Assembly: GCF_003992115.1 (NCBI RefSeq)
Contig: NZ_RQUX01000009.1
Coordinates: 1-64,000 of the forward strand
Direction: 5' to 3'
From: Veillonella ratti
GTDB lineage: Bacteria; Bacillota; Negativicutes; Veillonellales; Veillonellaceae
Length of the DNA stretch: 64,000 bases
How positions within the stretch are numbered: the first letter of the stretch is position 1; every line of letters starts with the position of its first letter. The position numbers were made by a program, and so were the translations under genes. Of the stretch, positions 7,945-17,139 are shown one piece after another. The notes under the pieces are model-generated. The model ran no database searches. It saw nothing but the letters and a program-made list of their open reading frames with translations, and was not told where the DNA came from.

Positions 7945-8007
7945 AAAGAGTAATTTTCCGGATGAACTGGTCAGCGAAGTACATCATAAGTGCGAAAATT
8001 ACTCTTT
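7945..8007 (-). terminator. Intrinsic terminator after prmA
   Basis: AAAGAGTAATTTTC (7945-7958) and GAAAATTACTCTTT (7994-8007) form a perfect 14-bp stem. On the minus strand the stem is followed by TTTTTAT. It closes the hrcA-grpE-dnaK-dnaJ-prmA unit. Confidence 0.8.
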
Positions 8008-8090
8008 ATGCTTCTACTATTTAATTATTACTGCTTTATGTTAAGCTGTCTATTTATCGACTTCTTATAGCATTTTTTAAAACACTATGC

Positions 8091-8939
8091 TTACTGCTTC
8101 AAAGCCAAAGTGTGCCATGACCCTTTAACCAATTCTTCTTCAATTTGCCAATGTTCTTTAATATACGGCATGATTTCATCGTACCGGTCATCGATGATAC
8201 CGCTGATAATTAAAACGCCGTCAGAGGCTAATTTGGTACTTATAGTAGGCAATAGAATCTTTAATGGATCTACCGTAAGGTTGGCCATGATTAAATCCGC
8301 TTTACCGTCAAAATCCTTAGCTAAATCACCACAGATTATCTTGGCCGCTACCTTATTCGTTACACAATTAAGCTTAGCCTGTTCAGCCGCATTTTCATCG
8401 ATATCTATACCAATTAAACAGGGAATCCCCAGCGTATGAGCAACGAGGAGCAAAATACCCGTGCCCGTGCCAATATCAAGGCAGGTTGCCTTATTTTGCC
8501 CGTATTTGGCCATGAGTTCGGCACAAGCCTTCGTTGTTTCGTGCGCCCCCGTACCGAAGGATAAATCGGAGTCAATAGTAAGCACCGTCTCATTGCCCTT
8601 CGGTGTATACTCTTTCCAGGCCGGACGGATTACTACATTCGGTAAAATTTCCGTCGGCTCAATATACTGTTGCCAATTGTTATACCAATCTGTATCGGTT
8701 ACTTCTTTAGCATAAAGGTGCTTGTAGTTGAATTGAGCCGTTTTTAGAGCCCCTGCAATTAATTCTTCCCATTCCCGGGGCGTTTTTTCAGTATCACCAT
8801 ACAAAGTAAGCTGCACCCAAGCCGGTTCATTAGGAATATCTTCTTCTATAAAGCCGTTGCTACTATATGTATCAAAAAGAGTAGTCACCTCTTCAATGAC
8901 TACTCTTTCGATGGCAACGGATATTTCTATCCATTTCAT
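8091..8939 (-). CDS. prmA: Ribosomal protein L11 methyltransferase
   Basis: SAM-dependent methyltransferase acting on L11. The N-terminal L11-recognition domain starts MKWIEISVAIE, and the class I SAM site is visible as LDIGTGTGILLLVA, with the NPxx-like catalytic strand DLIMANLTVDPL. The start at 8939 is chosen over 8984 because GGAGG lies 8 nt upstream; the longer reading would overlap dnaJ and add a tail unlike the family. It follows dnaJ by 41 nt and ends at a strong terminator. Confidence 0.95.
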   Translation of the reverse strand: MKWIEISVAIERVVIEEVTTLFDTYSSNGFIEEDIPNEPAWVQLTLYGDTEKTPREWEELIAGALKTAQFNYKHLYAKEVTDTDWYNNWQQYIEPTEILPNVVIRPAWKEYTPKGNETVLTIDSDLSFGTGAHETTKACAELMAKYGQNKATCLDIGTGTGILLLVAHTLGIPCLIGIDIDENAAEQAKLNCVTNKVAAKIICGDLAKDFDGKADLIMANLTVDPLKILLPTISTKLASDGVLIISGIIDDRYDEIMPYIKEHWQIEEELVKGSWHTLALKQ

Positions 8940-8980
8940 TATATACCTCCGGTCCCGAACAAGAAGTTCAGGCGAGCTTT

Positions 8981-10159
8981 TCAATCACCACATAAGGCAT
9001 CTTTGAATTTATCACCGATTTTTTCCAAAATGCTCTTGCTCTCTTTTAACACGGTTACATCTTCTTTGCCTTCTTTGGCAAATTGTACCAAAAGTTCACG
9101 CTGTTTCTGGTTTAACTTCTTAGGTGTTACAACCGTTACACGAACATGTTGGTCACCGCGCTGGCTTGGGTTACGTAAGTACGGAATCCCCTTGCCTTTC
9201 AAACGGAAGATTGTGCCGGTCTGGGTTCCCTCAGGAATCTTAAGTTCAACTTTGCCGTCCAAAGTGTTGACCATAATAGTCGCACCGATTGCAGCTTGGG
9301 CAAAAGAAATCTTAGCTTCGCTTACTACTTCGTTGCCTTGACGTTCGAACTCACGACTTGGTCTTACGTAAATGTATACGTACAAGTCGCCTTTAGGACC
9401 GCCTTTAATCCCCGGTTCGCCTTCATTGGCTACACGCAAACGGGAACCGCTGTCAACGCCGGCCGGAATTTTGATTTCAATCTTCTTACGGCCCACGGTT
9501 TCACCACTGCCGTGACATACCTTACAAGGTTTTTCAATCTTTTTACCGGAGCCGTGGCAAACGGAGCATGTACGAGCGGAACGCATCTGACCGAATGGGG
9601 TATTTTGTACCACTGTTTCCTGACCGCTGCCGTGACAACGAGGACAAGTTTCAACCTTGCTACCCGGTTCACCGCCGGTACCGTGACAGTGATTACATTC
9701 TTCATGACGCTGTACATCAATCGTCATTTTACGACCGAAAGCGGCATCTTCAAAACTGATTTCCACATCATGACGAAGATCGTCACCTTTTTGCGGACCG
9801 TTATTTTGTTGACCGCCACCGCCGAAGAACATGTCAAAAATATCTCCAAAGCCGCCGGCCTGGCCGCCAAACCCACCAAAACCGCCTTGACCGCCAAAGC
9901 CGCCGAAACCACCGGCCCCGGCGCCACCACCTTGAGTGAAGGCGTCGTGACCGTACTGGTCATATTGGGCACGTTTGGTTTCATCAGACAATACTTCATA
10001 GGCTTCGTTAGCTTCTTTAAACTTTTCTTCTGCCTCTTTAGGATTGTCGCGGTTTACGTCAGGATGGTATTGGCGCGCTTTTTTTCTAAACGCTTTTTTT
10101 ATTTCGTCTTGAGAGGCGTTTTTATCGACCCCTAAGACGTCATAATAATCCTTCGCCAT
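8981..10159 (-). CDS. dnaJ: Chaperone DnaJ (Hsp40)
   Basis: Co-chaperone that stimulates DnaK ATPase and delivers clients. In order it has the J domain with YHPDVNRD (HPD motif), a long Gly/Phe-rich linker (about residues 75-120), four CxxCxGxG zinc-finger repeats ([32 protein letters not shown]) and the C-terminal substrate-binding domains. Length is 392 residues. It begins 18 nt after dnaK in the heat-shock operon controlled from the CIRCE promoter. Confidence 0.98.
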   Translation of the reverse strand: MAKDYYDVLGVDKNASQDEIKKAFRKKARQYHPDVNRDNPKEAEEKFKEANEAYEVLSDETKRAQYDQYGHDAFTQGGGAGAGGFGGFGGQGGFGGFGGQAGGFGDIFDMFFGGGGQQNNGPQKGDDLRHDVEISFEDAAFGRKMTIDVQRHEECNHCHGTGGEPGSKVETCPRCHGSGQETVVQNTPFGQMRSARTCSVCHGSGKKIEKPCKVCHGSGETVGRKKIEIKIPAGVDSGSRLRVANEGEPGIKGGPKGDLYVYIYVRPSREFERQGNEVVSEAKISFAQAAIGATIMVNTLDGKVELKIPEGTQTGTIFRLKGKGIPYLRNPSQRGDQHVRVTVVTPKKLNQKQRELLVQFAKEGKEDVTVLKESKSILEKIGDKFKDALCGD

Positions 10160-10177
10160 CAGTTACTTACCGTCCTC

Positions 10178-12034
10178 TTAGTCTTTTTTATCGTCTTTTA
10201 CTTCAGTGTATTCAGCGTCAACTACATCATCATTCTGCTGTGCGCCGCCTTGAGCACCTTGAGCGCCCTGAGCATCACCACCGGCAGTTTGCTGAGCAGC
10301 CTGAGCTTGTTCATACATCTTAGTGGACAATTCGTACAATGGTTTAGTCAATTCTTCGCTCTTAGCTTTGATATCTTCTACATTGCCGGATTCGATAGCG
10401 GCTTTCAAAGCATCTTTAGCTTTAGTAACTTGTTCAAGAGTTGCTGCATCGGCTTTACCTTCGAAGTCTTTAACAGCTTTTTCAGCTTGGTATACTAAAG
10501 AATCGGCGTTGTTTTTAACTTCAATTTCTTCTTTTTTAGCTTTATCTTCAGCTGCATGTGCTTCTGCTTCTTTTACCATGCGGTCAATTTCATCCTGTTG
10601 TAAACCGCCGGAAGAAGTAATGGTAATAGCCTGTTCTTTACCGGTGCCCATGTCTTTAGCTTTTACGTTAACGATACCGTTAGCATCGATGTTGAATGTA
10701 ACTTCGATTTTAGGTACCCCACGTGGAGCTGCCGGAATGCCGGTCAATTCAAAACGACCAAGTGTTTTGTTGTCAGCAGCAAAGTCACGTTCACCTTGTA
10801 ATACATGAATATCTACTGCCGGTTGATTATCGGCTGCTGTGGAGAATACCTGGCTCTTAGATGTAGGAATCGTAGTGTTACGATCGATAATGCGTGTGAA
10901 AACACCGCCCAAAGTTTCGATACCGAGAGACAATGGAGTTACGTCGAGAAGTAATACGTCTTTAACTTCACCAACAAGTACACCGCCCTGGATAGCAGCA
11001 CCAACGGCTACACATTCGTCAGGGTTAACGTTTTTGGTAGGTTCTTTACCAAGAACGCGTTTGATAGCTTCTTGAACAGCCGGAATACGGGAAGAACCGC
11101 CAACGAGTAAGATTTTATCAATTTCGCCTACGCTGAGACCAGAGTCAGCCAACGCTTTACGAGTAGGTTCAATAGTAGCTTCAACTAAGTCGTGAGTTAA
11201 TTCTTCGAATTTGGCACGAGTCAAAGTCAAGTCCAAGTGTTTAGGGCCGGTAGCATCAGCTGTGATAAATGGTAAGTTGATGTTCGTGCTCATAACGCCG
11301 GACAATTCAATTTTAGCTTTTTCGGCAGCTTCTTTTAAACGTTGATCCGCCATTTTATCCTGAGACAAATCAATGCCTGTATCTTTTTTGAATTCTGCAA
11401 TCATCCAATCCATGATGCGTTGGTCGAAGTCATCACCGCCCAAGTGGTTGTTACCGCTGGTAGCTTTTACTTCAAATACACCGTCGCCGAGTTCAAGGAT
11501 GGATACGTCGAAGGTACCACCGCCAAGGTCGAATACGAGTACTTTACCTTCTTCGTCTTTATCTACACCGTAAGCCAAAGCAGCTGCTGTCGGTTCGTTG
11601 ATGATACGAAGAACGTCAAGGCCTGCAATAGCGCCGGCATCTTTAGTAGCCTGACGTTGGCTGTCGGTGAAGTAAGCAGGTACGGTAATTACGGCCTGAG
11701 TTACTGTTTCACCAAGGTAAGCTTCTGCATCGGCTTTCAATTTCTGAAGAATCATAGCAGAAATTTCTTGCGGCGTGTACTGTTTGTCGTCAATTTTTAC
11801 CTTGTAGTCACTACCCATGTGACGTTTAATGGAAGAAATCGTTTTTTCAGGATTAGATACAGCCTGACGTTTTGCCAACTGACCTACCAAACGTTCACCA
11901 TTTTTTGCAAAACCTACTACGGAAGGTGTTAAACGGGAACCTTCCTGATTTGTAACAACGACCGGTTCGCCGCCTTCCATTACAGCGACTACAGAGTTTG
12001 TTGTACCTAAGTCAATACCAATTACTTTTGCCAT
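10178..12034 (-). CDS. dnaK: Molecular chaperone DnaK (Hsp70)
   Basis: ATP-dependent Hsp70. Visible motifs are the N-terminal [14 protein letters not shown] phosphate-binding loop, [43 protein letters not shown] and the interdomain DVTPLSLG. The C-terminal lid ends in a Gln/Gly/Ala-rich tail with [11 protein letters not shown], close to the usual EEVD-like acidic ending of firmicute DnaK. Length 618 residues, complete. A strong GGAGG-type site precedes the ATG. It is part of hrcA-grpE-dnaK-dnaJ. Confidence 0.99.
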   Translation of the reverse strand: MAKVIGIDLGTTNSVVAVMEGGEPVVVTNQEGSRLTPSVVGFAKNGERLVGQLAKRQAVSNPEKTISSIKRHMGSDYKVKIDDKQYTPQEISAMILQKLKADAEAYLGETVTQAVITVPAYFTDSQRQATKDAGAIAGLDVLRIINEPTAAALAYGVDKDEEGKVLVFDLGGGTFDVSILELGDGVFEVKATSGNNHLGGDDFDQRIMDWMIAEFKKDTGIDLSQDKMADQRLKEAAEKAKIELSGVMSTNINLPFITADATGPKHLDLTLTRAKFEELTHDLVEATIEPTRKALADSGLSVGEIDKILLVGGSSRIPAVQEAIKRVLGKEPTKNVNPDECVAVGAAIQGGVLVGEVKDVLLLDVTPLSLGIETLGGVFTRIIDRNTTIPTSKSQVFSTAADNQPAVDIHVLQGERDFAADNKTLGRFELTGIPAAPRGVPKIEVTFNIDANGIVNVKAKDMGTGKEQAITITSSGGLQQDEIDRMVKEAEAHAAEDKAKKEEIEVKNNADSLVYQAEKAVKDFEGKADAATLEQVTKAKDALKAAIESGNVEDIKAKSEELTKPLYELSTKMYEQAQAAQQTAGGDAQGAQGAQGGAQQNDDVVDAEYTEVKDDKKD

Positions 12035-12151
12035 TTTAAATGACCTCCTATTTTTATCTTATGCCATCTATTGTCATGTTAATTTCTAATATAAGCTGCG
12101 ACTCGGATTACTCACTTGGAATGCGTCCGCTATCGCACGCCTTAGGCGAAA

Positions 12152-12751
12152 TTAATCATTATGTACTACTTTAACCATGGCCGGACGCACCGTTTTACCA
12201 TCTACGGTATAACCGGTTTGCAATACTTCGCAAACTGTGTCGTCTTCATATTCATCAGACGGCACACGCATGATTGCTTGATGATAATTCGGATCGAACG
12301 GTTTGCCTACAGCATCAATTACCGCTAAGCCGTGTTTGCTAAGCATGGCCATCAAGTTTTGATGAATCATTACAAAACCGTCAAGGAATGCTTTTGTTTC
12401 GGCATTAGTCGGTGCCTGTAAAGCACGTTCAAAATTATCCAACACGGAGAATAAATCTTTCATTACATCCGCTTTTACAAAACCTGCCAATTGATCTTTT
12501 TCCTGCAACGTGCGTCGCTTGAAATTATCAAAGTCGGCTTGCAAACGAACAAATCTTTTTTCCGCTTCCGCCAATGCTTCTTTCACGGCATCAGCTTCGG
12601 CTGTTACTGTCTCACCTGCCGCTTTTGCTTCAGTAGCAGCTACGTCTTCAGCGCTTTCTACCATCACGTCAGGTTCGCCGGCAACGTTCATTTCATCAGT
12701 TACTGTTTCCTGTGTAAAGTCTTCAGTCTGTTTCATCTCGTCTGCTCCCAT
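12152..12751 (-). CDS. grpE: Nucleotide exchange factor GrpE
   Basis: Exchanges ADP for ATP on DnaK. A 70-80-residue acidic, low-complexity N-terminus is followed by the coiled-coil (RFVRLQADFDNFKRRTLQEKDQ) and the beta domain with GKPFDPNYHQAIM and the C-terminal TVRPAMVKV. The start is uncertain: the ATG at 12751 follows a GAGGTG site by about 11 nt and is preferred, while an ATG five codons later is also possible. The next upstream GTG lies within the ribosome binding site. It is only a few bases from the hrcA stop codon. Confidence 0.95.
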   Translation of the reverse strand: MGADEMKQTEDFTQETVTDEMNVAGEPDVMVESAEDVAATEAKAAGETVTAEADAVKEALAEAEKRFVRLQADFDNFKRRTLQEKDQLAGFVKADVMKDLFSVLDNFERALQAPTNAETKAFLDGFVMIHQNLMAMLSKHGLAVIDAVGKPFDPNYHQAIMRVPSDEYEDDTVCEVLQTGYTVDGKTVRPAMVKVVHND

Positions 12752-12767
12752 CGTGAGTATCACCTCA

Positions 12768-13790
12768 TTACTTTCTATTTTTATTTTCCGCTAATGCACG
12801 CATAAAATCTTGCATATACGATAAAATACCAATGATTCGGCCATACTCCATACGAGTAGGTCCTAATATAGCCAACGTACCGATACGCTCATCCTTATCA
12901 CCGAAATCAGCTTGAATAACGCTTAAATCTTTAAGCGGTTCCGCCTGATTTTCACTGCCGATGGTAATGCCGATACCGTTCTTCTTAGACGCCGCCAAGA
13001 GCTGATTCAGTTGATCTTGTTCTTCCAACATCGACAGAATCGGTTGAACCTTCTTGATGTCCTTGAATTCCGGTTGCTCTAACAGCTCGGTTGTACCAAC
13101 TGAGTAGAACAACTTACGTTTGGCAATGGCGCGATACAAGGCCTCTGCCAGTATAAGTAATACCGCTCGTGGCCCTTCAATAAGCTGAACCGTAGCCTCC
13201 AAGTTCTGTAAGGTCATGCTTGACAAGCGCACGTCTTTTAACGCATTTGTCATGCGAATAGCCATACTTGCCAAAACATCATCGGCTACAGCCTCTTTGA
13301 AATACATCGGCTCGTTATCCAAAGCACCTTGGTCGGTTACAACAACCATGATAGCTCTGTTTTCACCAATCGGTAACACATGAATAAATTTCAACACCGA
13401 CGTGTCATGAGCCGGCGCCAGGAATAAACTCATGTTATGGCTGATTTGTGAAATCAGTTTGGCTACATTTAAGAAGAAATCTTCAAAGTTAGCCGGTTTG
13501 TCTTGCCATATTTTATTGATTTTTTCTGCATCTTCGCGCTCTGTGCCGTTCGAATGCAACATAGCGTCTACATAAAAGCGGTAGCCCTTGGCTGATGGAA
13601 TACGACCCGCTGATGTATGCGGTTGTTCCAAAAAGCCCAGGTCTTCCAAATCGGCCATTTCATTGCGGACCGTGGCCGGGCTGACGCCCAAATTATAATT
13701 CTTAGCCAGAGTCCTCGAACCTACCGGTTCAGCCGACTTTATGTAGTCCTGTATGATAGCGTGTAAGATGCGCTGTTTACGTTCATCCAT
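12768..13790 (-). CDS. hrcA: Heat-inducible transcription repressor HrcA
   Basis: Represses the dnaK operon by binding CIRCE; its folding depends on chaperone availability, which gives feedback. The N-terminal winged helix (RKQRILHAIIQDYIKSAEPVGSRTL and VSPATVRNEMADLEDLGFL) is followed by the GAF-like central part and the C-terminal IGSENQAEPLKDLSVI segment. The start at 13790 has AGGTG 5 nt upstream. It is the first gene of its operon, 16 nt downstream of a perfect CIRCE. Confidence 0.97.
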   Translation of the reverse strand: MDERKQRILHAIIQDYIKSAEPVGSRTLAKNYNLGVSPATVRNEMADLEDLGFLEQPHTSAGRIPSAKGYRFYVDAMLHSNGTEREDAEKINKIWQDKPANFEDFFLNVAKLISQISHNMSLFLAPAHDTSVLKFIHVLPIGENRAIMVVVTDQGALDNEPMYFKEAVADDVLASMAIRMTNALKDVRLSSMTLQNLEATVQLIEGPRAVLLILAEALYRAIAKRKLFYSVGTTELLEQPEFKDIKKVQPILSMLEEQDQLNQLLAASKKNGIGITIGSENQAEPLKDLSVIQADFGDKDERIGTLAILGPTRMEYGRIIGILSYMQDFMRALAENKNRK

Positions 13791-13805
13791 ATTCACACCT
13801 CATTG

Positions 13806-13832
13806 TTAGCACTCATTAACATCGAGTGCTAA
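13806..13832. promoter_or_regulatory. CIRCE operator
   Basis: Perfect CIRCE: TTAGCACTC, nine bases, GAGTGCTAA. It sits between the promoter and the hrcA start. This is the binding site for HrcA and marks hrcA-grpE-dnaK-dnaJ as heat-shock controlled. Confidence 0.98.
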
Positions 13833-13843
13833 TCACAGCTATA

Positions 13844-13871
13844 ATGTTATCATAAAACGTCAAAATGTCAA
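13844..13871 (-). promoter_or_regulatory. Promoter of the hrcA-grpE-dnaK-dnaJ operon
   Basis: TTGACA (13866-13871, read on the minus strand), a 16-nt spacer and TAACAT (13844-13849). The predicted start point falls next to CIRCE, as expected for HrcA repression. Confidence 0.65.
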
Positions 13872-13931
13872 GCAAATATTTCATACAGATTTCGTAAAAA
13901 CTCGCTTATTTACTGTTTAGTCAAAAAATCA

Positions 13932-13968
13932 AAGGGCCTTTAAAGATCATTGACCTTTAAAAGCCCTT
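13932..13968 (-). terminator. Intrinsic terminator after the OPT transporter
   Basis: AAGGGC/GCCCTT with an inner CCTTTAAAG/CTTTAAAAG stem. On the minus strand it is followed by TTTGATTTTTT, so it ends the OPT transcript. Confidence 0.75.
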
Positions 13969-14018
13969 ATGTAAAACTTTTTAAATTAACTTATAAATCT
14001 CCGGTCATTTTACAAAAT

Positions 14019-14117
14019 GACTCATCACCGTTCACATCGGTAGCAATTAGTTAGCTACTCGTTTACGATGACTCATCAACCGCTACATCGCCGTAATTAA
14101 TTGGCAGCGCGTTTACG
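14019..14117 (-). repeat. Diverged tandem copy (period 50 bp) of the OPT gene 3' end
   Basis: Segments 14019-14067 and 14069-14117 are imperfect direct repeats with a 50-bp period. The second contains the real end of the OPT gene (RKRAAN and stop). The first, lying downstream in transcription, still reads RKRVAN and stop. Both share TGACTCATCA at one end and CGTTTACG at the other. Confidence 0.65.
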
Positions 14118-16028
14118 GGTAGCAATTTTATAAATCATTACACACAAAGCGAGATAAATCACAATACCGAGGTATGTTGCTTCCGGAGTTTTTTCCCACG
14201 CATCCAAGAACCAGTCAACACCGGCAATTTTAAGAACCGCACTGATTAAGGAACCGATGGCACCACCGGCTACGAAACCGGAAGCTACGGTACCGCCTTC
14301 AGCTACACGTGCTTCACTTTCAGCTTCATCTTTGCTGCTGCGTTTAACCAAATAAGAAATGAAACCGCCCACTAAGATTGGCGTGTTGATTTCCATTGGT
14401 AAGTATGCGCCGAGGGCAAAAGCCAATGGCGGAACACCAATCATCCAAAGCAATACGGCGAAAATAGCGCCGAGAATATATAATTCCCATTGAGCACTGC
14501 CGCCGGTCATCAACGGTTCAACAATAGCAGCCATAGCATTGGCTTGTGGCGCATTTAAAGCACCGTCGCCTACGAAACCGTATGCATTATTGAGCAAGAT
14601 TAAAACGCCTACGCATACAATACCGGCGATTACAACGCCGACTAATTGCCATAATTGCATTTTGGCAGGGGTAGCACCGGTTAGGTGTGCAACTTTCAAT
14701 TCGGACATGAAGTTACCCGCTACACCGATGGTGGTTGCCAAGAACGCAGCCATCATTAAGATAGCAATGATACCGGTTGTACCGCCCATACCAACACTGG
14801 TCATGATAACGGCACTAATTAAAATCATGAAAATTGTCATGCCCGATACCGGTTCATTACCGGTAAAGGCGATGGAACTGATACCTACTACAGACAATAA
14901 GAAGGATAAAATCAAAACGATAAAGAATGCCAACACTGTTTGTAGGAATGTATCAGCATAATAAATATGGAAGAAAATAGAGAATAAAACTGTTGTTAAT
15001 ACGATACCTAAGCCCAATACGGAAGAAGGCAAATCAATCTGCGTACGCAATACGTTAACTGTCGTAGTTTTACCACGGCTGAACATATCAACGATAGCGC
15101 GTTTCATAATTTTACTTACTACATTGGACATGGTCAATAAGCCGATAACACCGGCCATGGCGAGCATACCGATACCGATATGGCGCACATATGTCTTAAA
15201 TACATCACCGGTAGAAGCATCGGCAAGTAAGATTTCTTTGCCCCCTACCATCATGATGTGATCGCCACCAATGAAGAAGAATAATGGAACCATTACGAAC
15301 CAGGCAAAGAAGGAGCCGGCGGCAATAATAGAACCATAACGAATACCGGTAAAATAACCTAAACCTAATAAAGCAATGTCACTGTCTAAGGATAAGTGCA
15401 TTTTACTGTTCTGCTGGAATACTTGGCCCCAACGGAATGTGGTAGTGGAGAAAACTTCACGCCACCAACCAAGGGAGTTTAATACGAAATCATAGCCTAA
15501 GCCCAATAAACCGCTAAGCGCCATGAGTTTAGCCTTACCGCCATCATTACTGCTCAATACTTCGGCAGCGGCACGACCACTTGGGAATGGATACGCATGA
15601 TGCATTTCTTCACAGAAATACTGACGGAAGAATACGCAAAGGAATACCCCCAATAAACCGCCTAATACGATAGGCACGATCATTTGGGAAACCGATACAG
15701 TATGAATATCAAGAATAAAAAGAGCCGGTAAAATGAACATTACCCCTGCCAGTACGTTAGTACCGGAGCTGGCAATGGCCTGAATGTGAACGGTTTCCGG
15801 GAAAGCATTTTTACGTTTGAATAAAACCGCCATCCCCATGGATAAAATAGATACCGGTGCAAACGCATCTACGGTCTGGCCGATTTTTAAGCATAAATAA
15901 CCAACGGCCAAGGCAAATAACGCGGCAAAGAAGAGCCCCCAGAAAATAACATAACTGTTAATTTCCTCATAATTTTTGGTTGGATCCATAATCGGACGAA
16001 CCTCATTGTGATGCTCATTTGATGCCAT
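14097..16028 (-). CDS. OPT-family oligopeptide transporter
   Basis: A 643-residue integral membrane protein with about 14 hydrophobic segments and family signatures near the N-terminus (YVIFWGLFFAALFALAVGYLCLKIGQ) and YPFPSGRAAAEVL. OPT transporters move short peptides or metal-chelate complexes in symport with protons; the substrate is not predictable here. It starts with GGAGATGATTTT before the ATG and appears to stand alone, with a terminator downstream. The final codons are partly duplicated just beyond the stop. Confidence 0.92.
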   Translation of the reverse strand: MASNEHHNEVRPIMDPTKNYEEINSYVIFWGLFFAALFALAVGYLCLKIGQTVDAFAPVSILSMGMAVLFKRKNAFPETVHIQAIASSGTNVLAGVMFILPALFILDIHTVSVSQMIVPIVLGGLLGVFLCVFFRQYFCEEMHHAYPFPSGRAAAEVLSSNDGGKAKLMALSGLLGLGYDFVLNSLGWWREVFSTTTFRWGQVFQQNSKMHLSLDSDIALLGLGYFTGIRYGSIIAAGSFFAWFVMVPLFFFIGGDHIMMVGGKEILLADASTGDVFKTYVRHIGIGMLAMAGVIGLLTMSNVVSKIMKRAIVDMFSRGKTTTVNVLRTQIDLPSSVLGLGIVLTTVLFSIFFHIYYADTFLQTVLAFFIVLILSFLLSVVGISSIAFTGNEPVSGMTIFMILISAVIMTSVGMGGTTGIIAILMMAAFLATTIGVAGNFMSELKVAHLTGATPAKMQLWQLVGVVIAGIVCVGVLILLNNAYGFVGDGALNAPQANAMAAIVEPLMTGGSAQWELYILGAIFAVLLWMIGVPPLAFALGAYLPMEINTPILVGGFISYLVKRSSKDEAESEARVAEGGTVASGFVAGGAIGSLISAVLKIAGVDWFLDAWEKTPEATYLGIVIYLALCVMIYKIATRKRAAN

Positions 16029-16209
16029 AAAATCATCTCCTTAGATAAATAAAACAGAAATACAAAAGTAAAAAATTAAAGATAATTAAAAGATTTACCT
16101 AAGGAAATTTCGTTAGCTGCCTACAATCAACCAAGAATCCCACCTGCTCCGAACTACTTCTCGTTTAGTCCACTACACAAAAACTTTTCTCTTTCACTAT
16201 TACACAACT

Positions 16210-16242
16210 AAAGGGGCTCTCCACACCGTGGATGCCCCTTTT
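16210..16242 (+). terminator. GC-rich hairpin with plus-strand T-tract
   Basis: AAAGGGGC and GCCCCTTT form the stem and TTTTTT follows on the plus strand. No plus-strand gene precedes it. It may act in both directions (three Ts on the minus side), end an unseen plus-strand transcript, or be a minus-strand leader structure for the OPT gene. Confidence 0.5.
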
Positions 16243-16353
16243 TTCTCTACTTGAATTATATGTTTAATGTTACTCTTTGTCAACGAGTAGTGTACATAGC
16301 ATGCATAATCAGTATATTGCCCCTCCAAAAAGACTGCATTACTAACTTTAGTC

Positions 16354-16392
16354 ATATCTCATTTTCAGTTTATTTTTGAGAAAATGAGATAT
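16354..16392 (-). terminator. Perfect 13-bp hairpin downstream of ktrA
   Basis: ATATCTCATTTTC and GAAAATGAGATAT are exact complements around a 13-nt AT-rich loop, 33 nt after the ktrA stop. There is no clear T-tract, so it may be a processing or stabilising hairpin rather than a classical terminator. Confidence 0.5.
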
Positions 16393-16424
16393 ACTTCAAA
16401 TACCTGTCAAAATAACCACAAAAA

Positions 16425-17075
16425 TTATTGACTAAGCTTAGTAATATCTTCATTACGACCGATAACAATCAACATATCCTCATCTTGTAACGGATTATTC
16501 GGGTTTGGCGGCGCAATGACATTTTTATCACGTTTTACAGCCACAATATTTACATTATATTTCTTACGAATATCCAATTCAGTCAAAGTGTGACCAATCA
16601 TGAACGAAGGAATCCCCATTTCCACGAGGCCAATATCCTGAGATAACTGAAAATAATCCACAATATTTTCACGAGTCAGCATTTGAGCCACGCGTTCGGC
16701 CATATCCATTTCCGGAAAAATAATCAAATCGGCCCCTACCTTCTCGAGTAATTTACTTTCCATTTCGGTAGATGCTTTCGCCACAATGTACGGCGCATGT
16801 AATTCCTTGAGTACCATGGCGGATAATAATTTAGCTTTTAAATTATCCCCAATGGCAATAACAACTACATCCAATTCCTGCAAATTTAATTGACGAATCG
16901 TATCTTCATCACTGAAATCGGCTACAATACTGTGTGTCAAATAAGGCGCCAGTTTTTGTACTAACCCCTCTTCAATATCAATACCTACTACTTCATGTCC
17001 CAGAGCCGCTACCTGTTTTGCCAACGTGCCGCCAAAACGGCCAAGACCTATTATACCGATTGTTTTACGCTTCAT
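16425..17075 (-). CDS. ktrA: Potassium channel regulatory subunit, RCK domain (KtrA-type)
   Basis: Cytosolic gating subunit that binds nucleotide and controls the K+ translocating partner. The N-terminal Rossmann motif GIIGLGRFGGTLA is followed by VVGIDIE and VIAIGDNLKAKL, then an RCK C-terminal domain ending ...DMLIVIGRNEDI. At 216 residues it has one RCK unit, which fits KtrA better than the double-length TrkA. It directly follows the ktrB gene by 64 nt, so the pair forms a two-gene K+ uptake system. Confidence 0.93.
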   Translation of the reverse strand: MKRKTIGIIGLGRFGGTLAKQVAALGHEVVGIDIEEGLVQKLAPYLTHSIVADFSDEDTIRQLNLQELDVVVIAIGDNLKAKLLSAMVLKELHAPYIVAKASTEMESKLLEKVGADLIIFPEMDMAERVAQMLTRENIVDYFQLSQDIGLVEMGIPSFMIGHTLTELDIRKKYNVNIVAVKRDKNVIAPPNPNNPLQDEDMLIVIGRNEDITKLSQ

Positions 17076-17139
17076 ATTATTACCTCTGTTTTATGAAAAA
17101 ATAAAAGGCTACACCTGTCATCAACAAGAACTAGTTAAA

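Larger units (their letters stand above)
13791..14096. other. Intergenic region between the OPT gene and hrcA
   Basis: This 306-nt stretch contains, from hrcA outwards, CIRCE, the heat-shock promoter, the OPT terminator and a diverged duplicate of the OPT gene's 3' end. No additional gene is visible. Confidence 0.7.
16029..16424. other. 396-nt intergenic region between ktrA and the OPT gene
   Basis: Two hairpins stand out: a perfect 13-bp stem at 16354-16392 just past ktrA, and a GC-rich stem with a T-tract on the plus strand at 16210-16242. The remainder is AT-rich, and the OPT promoter is not obvious. No coding sequence is supported. Confidence 0.5.

Noticed and set aside
8008-8110. Possible fifth 3'-end echo, at prmA (AAGCAGTAA recurring about 57 nt downstream)
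   Set aside because: Only about 8 bases match and the flanks do not align; consistent with chance in AT-rich DNA.
9296-10135. A 279-residue open frame on the plus strand
   Set aside because: It lies fully antisense to dnaJ; its length comes from the Gly- and Thr-rich codon pattern of dnaJ. No ribosome site or plausible domain.
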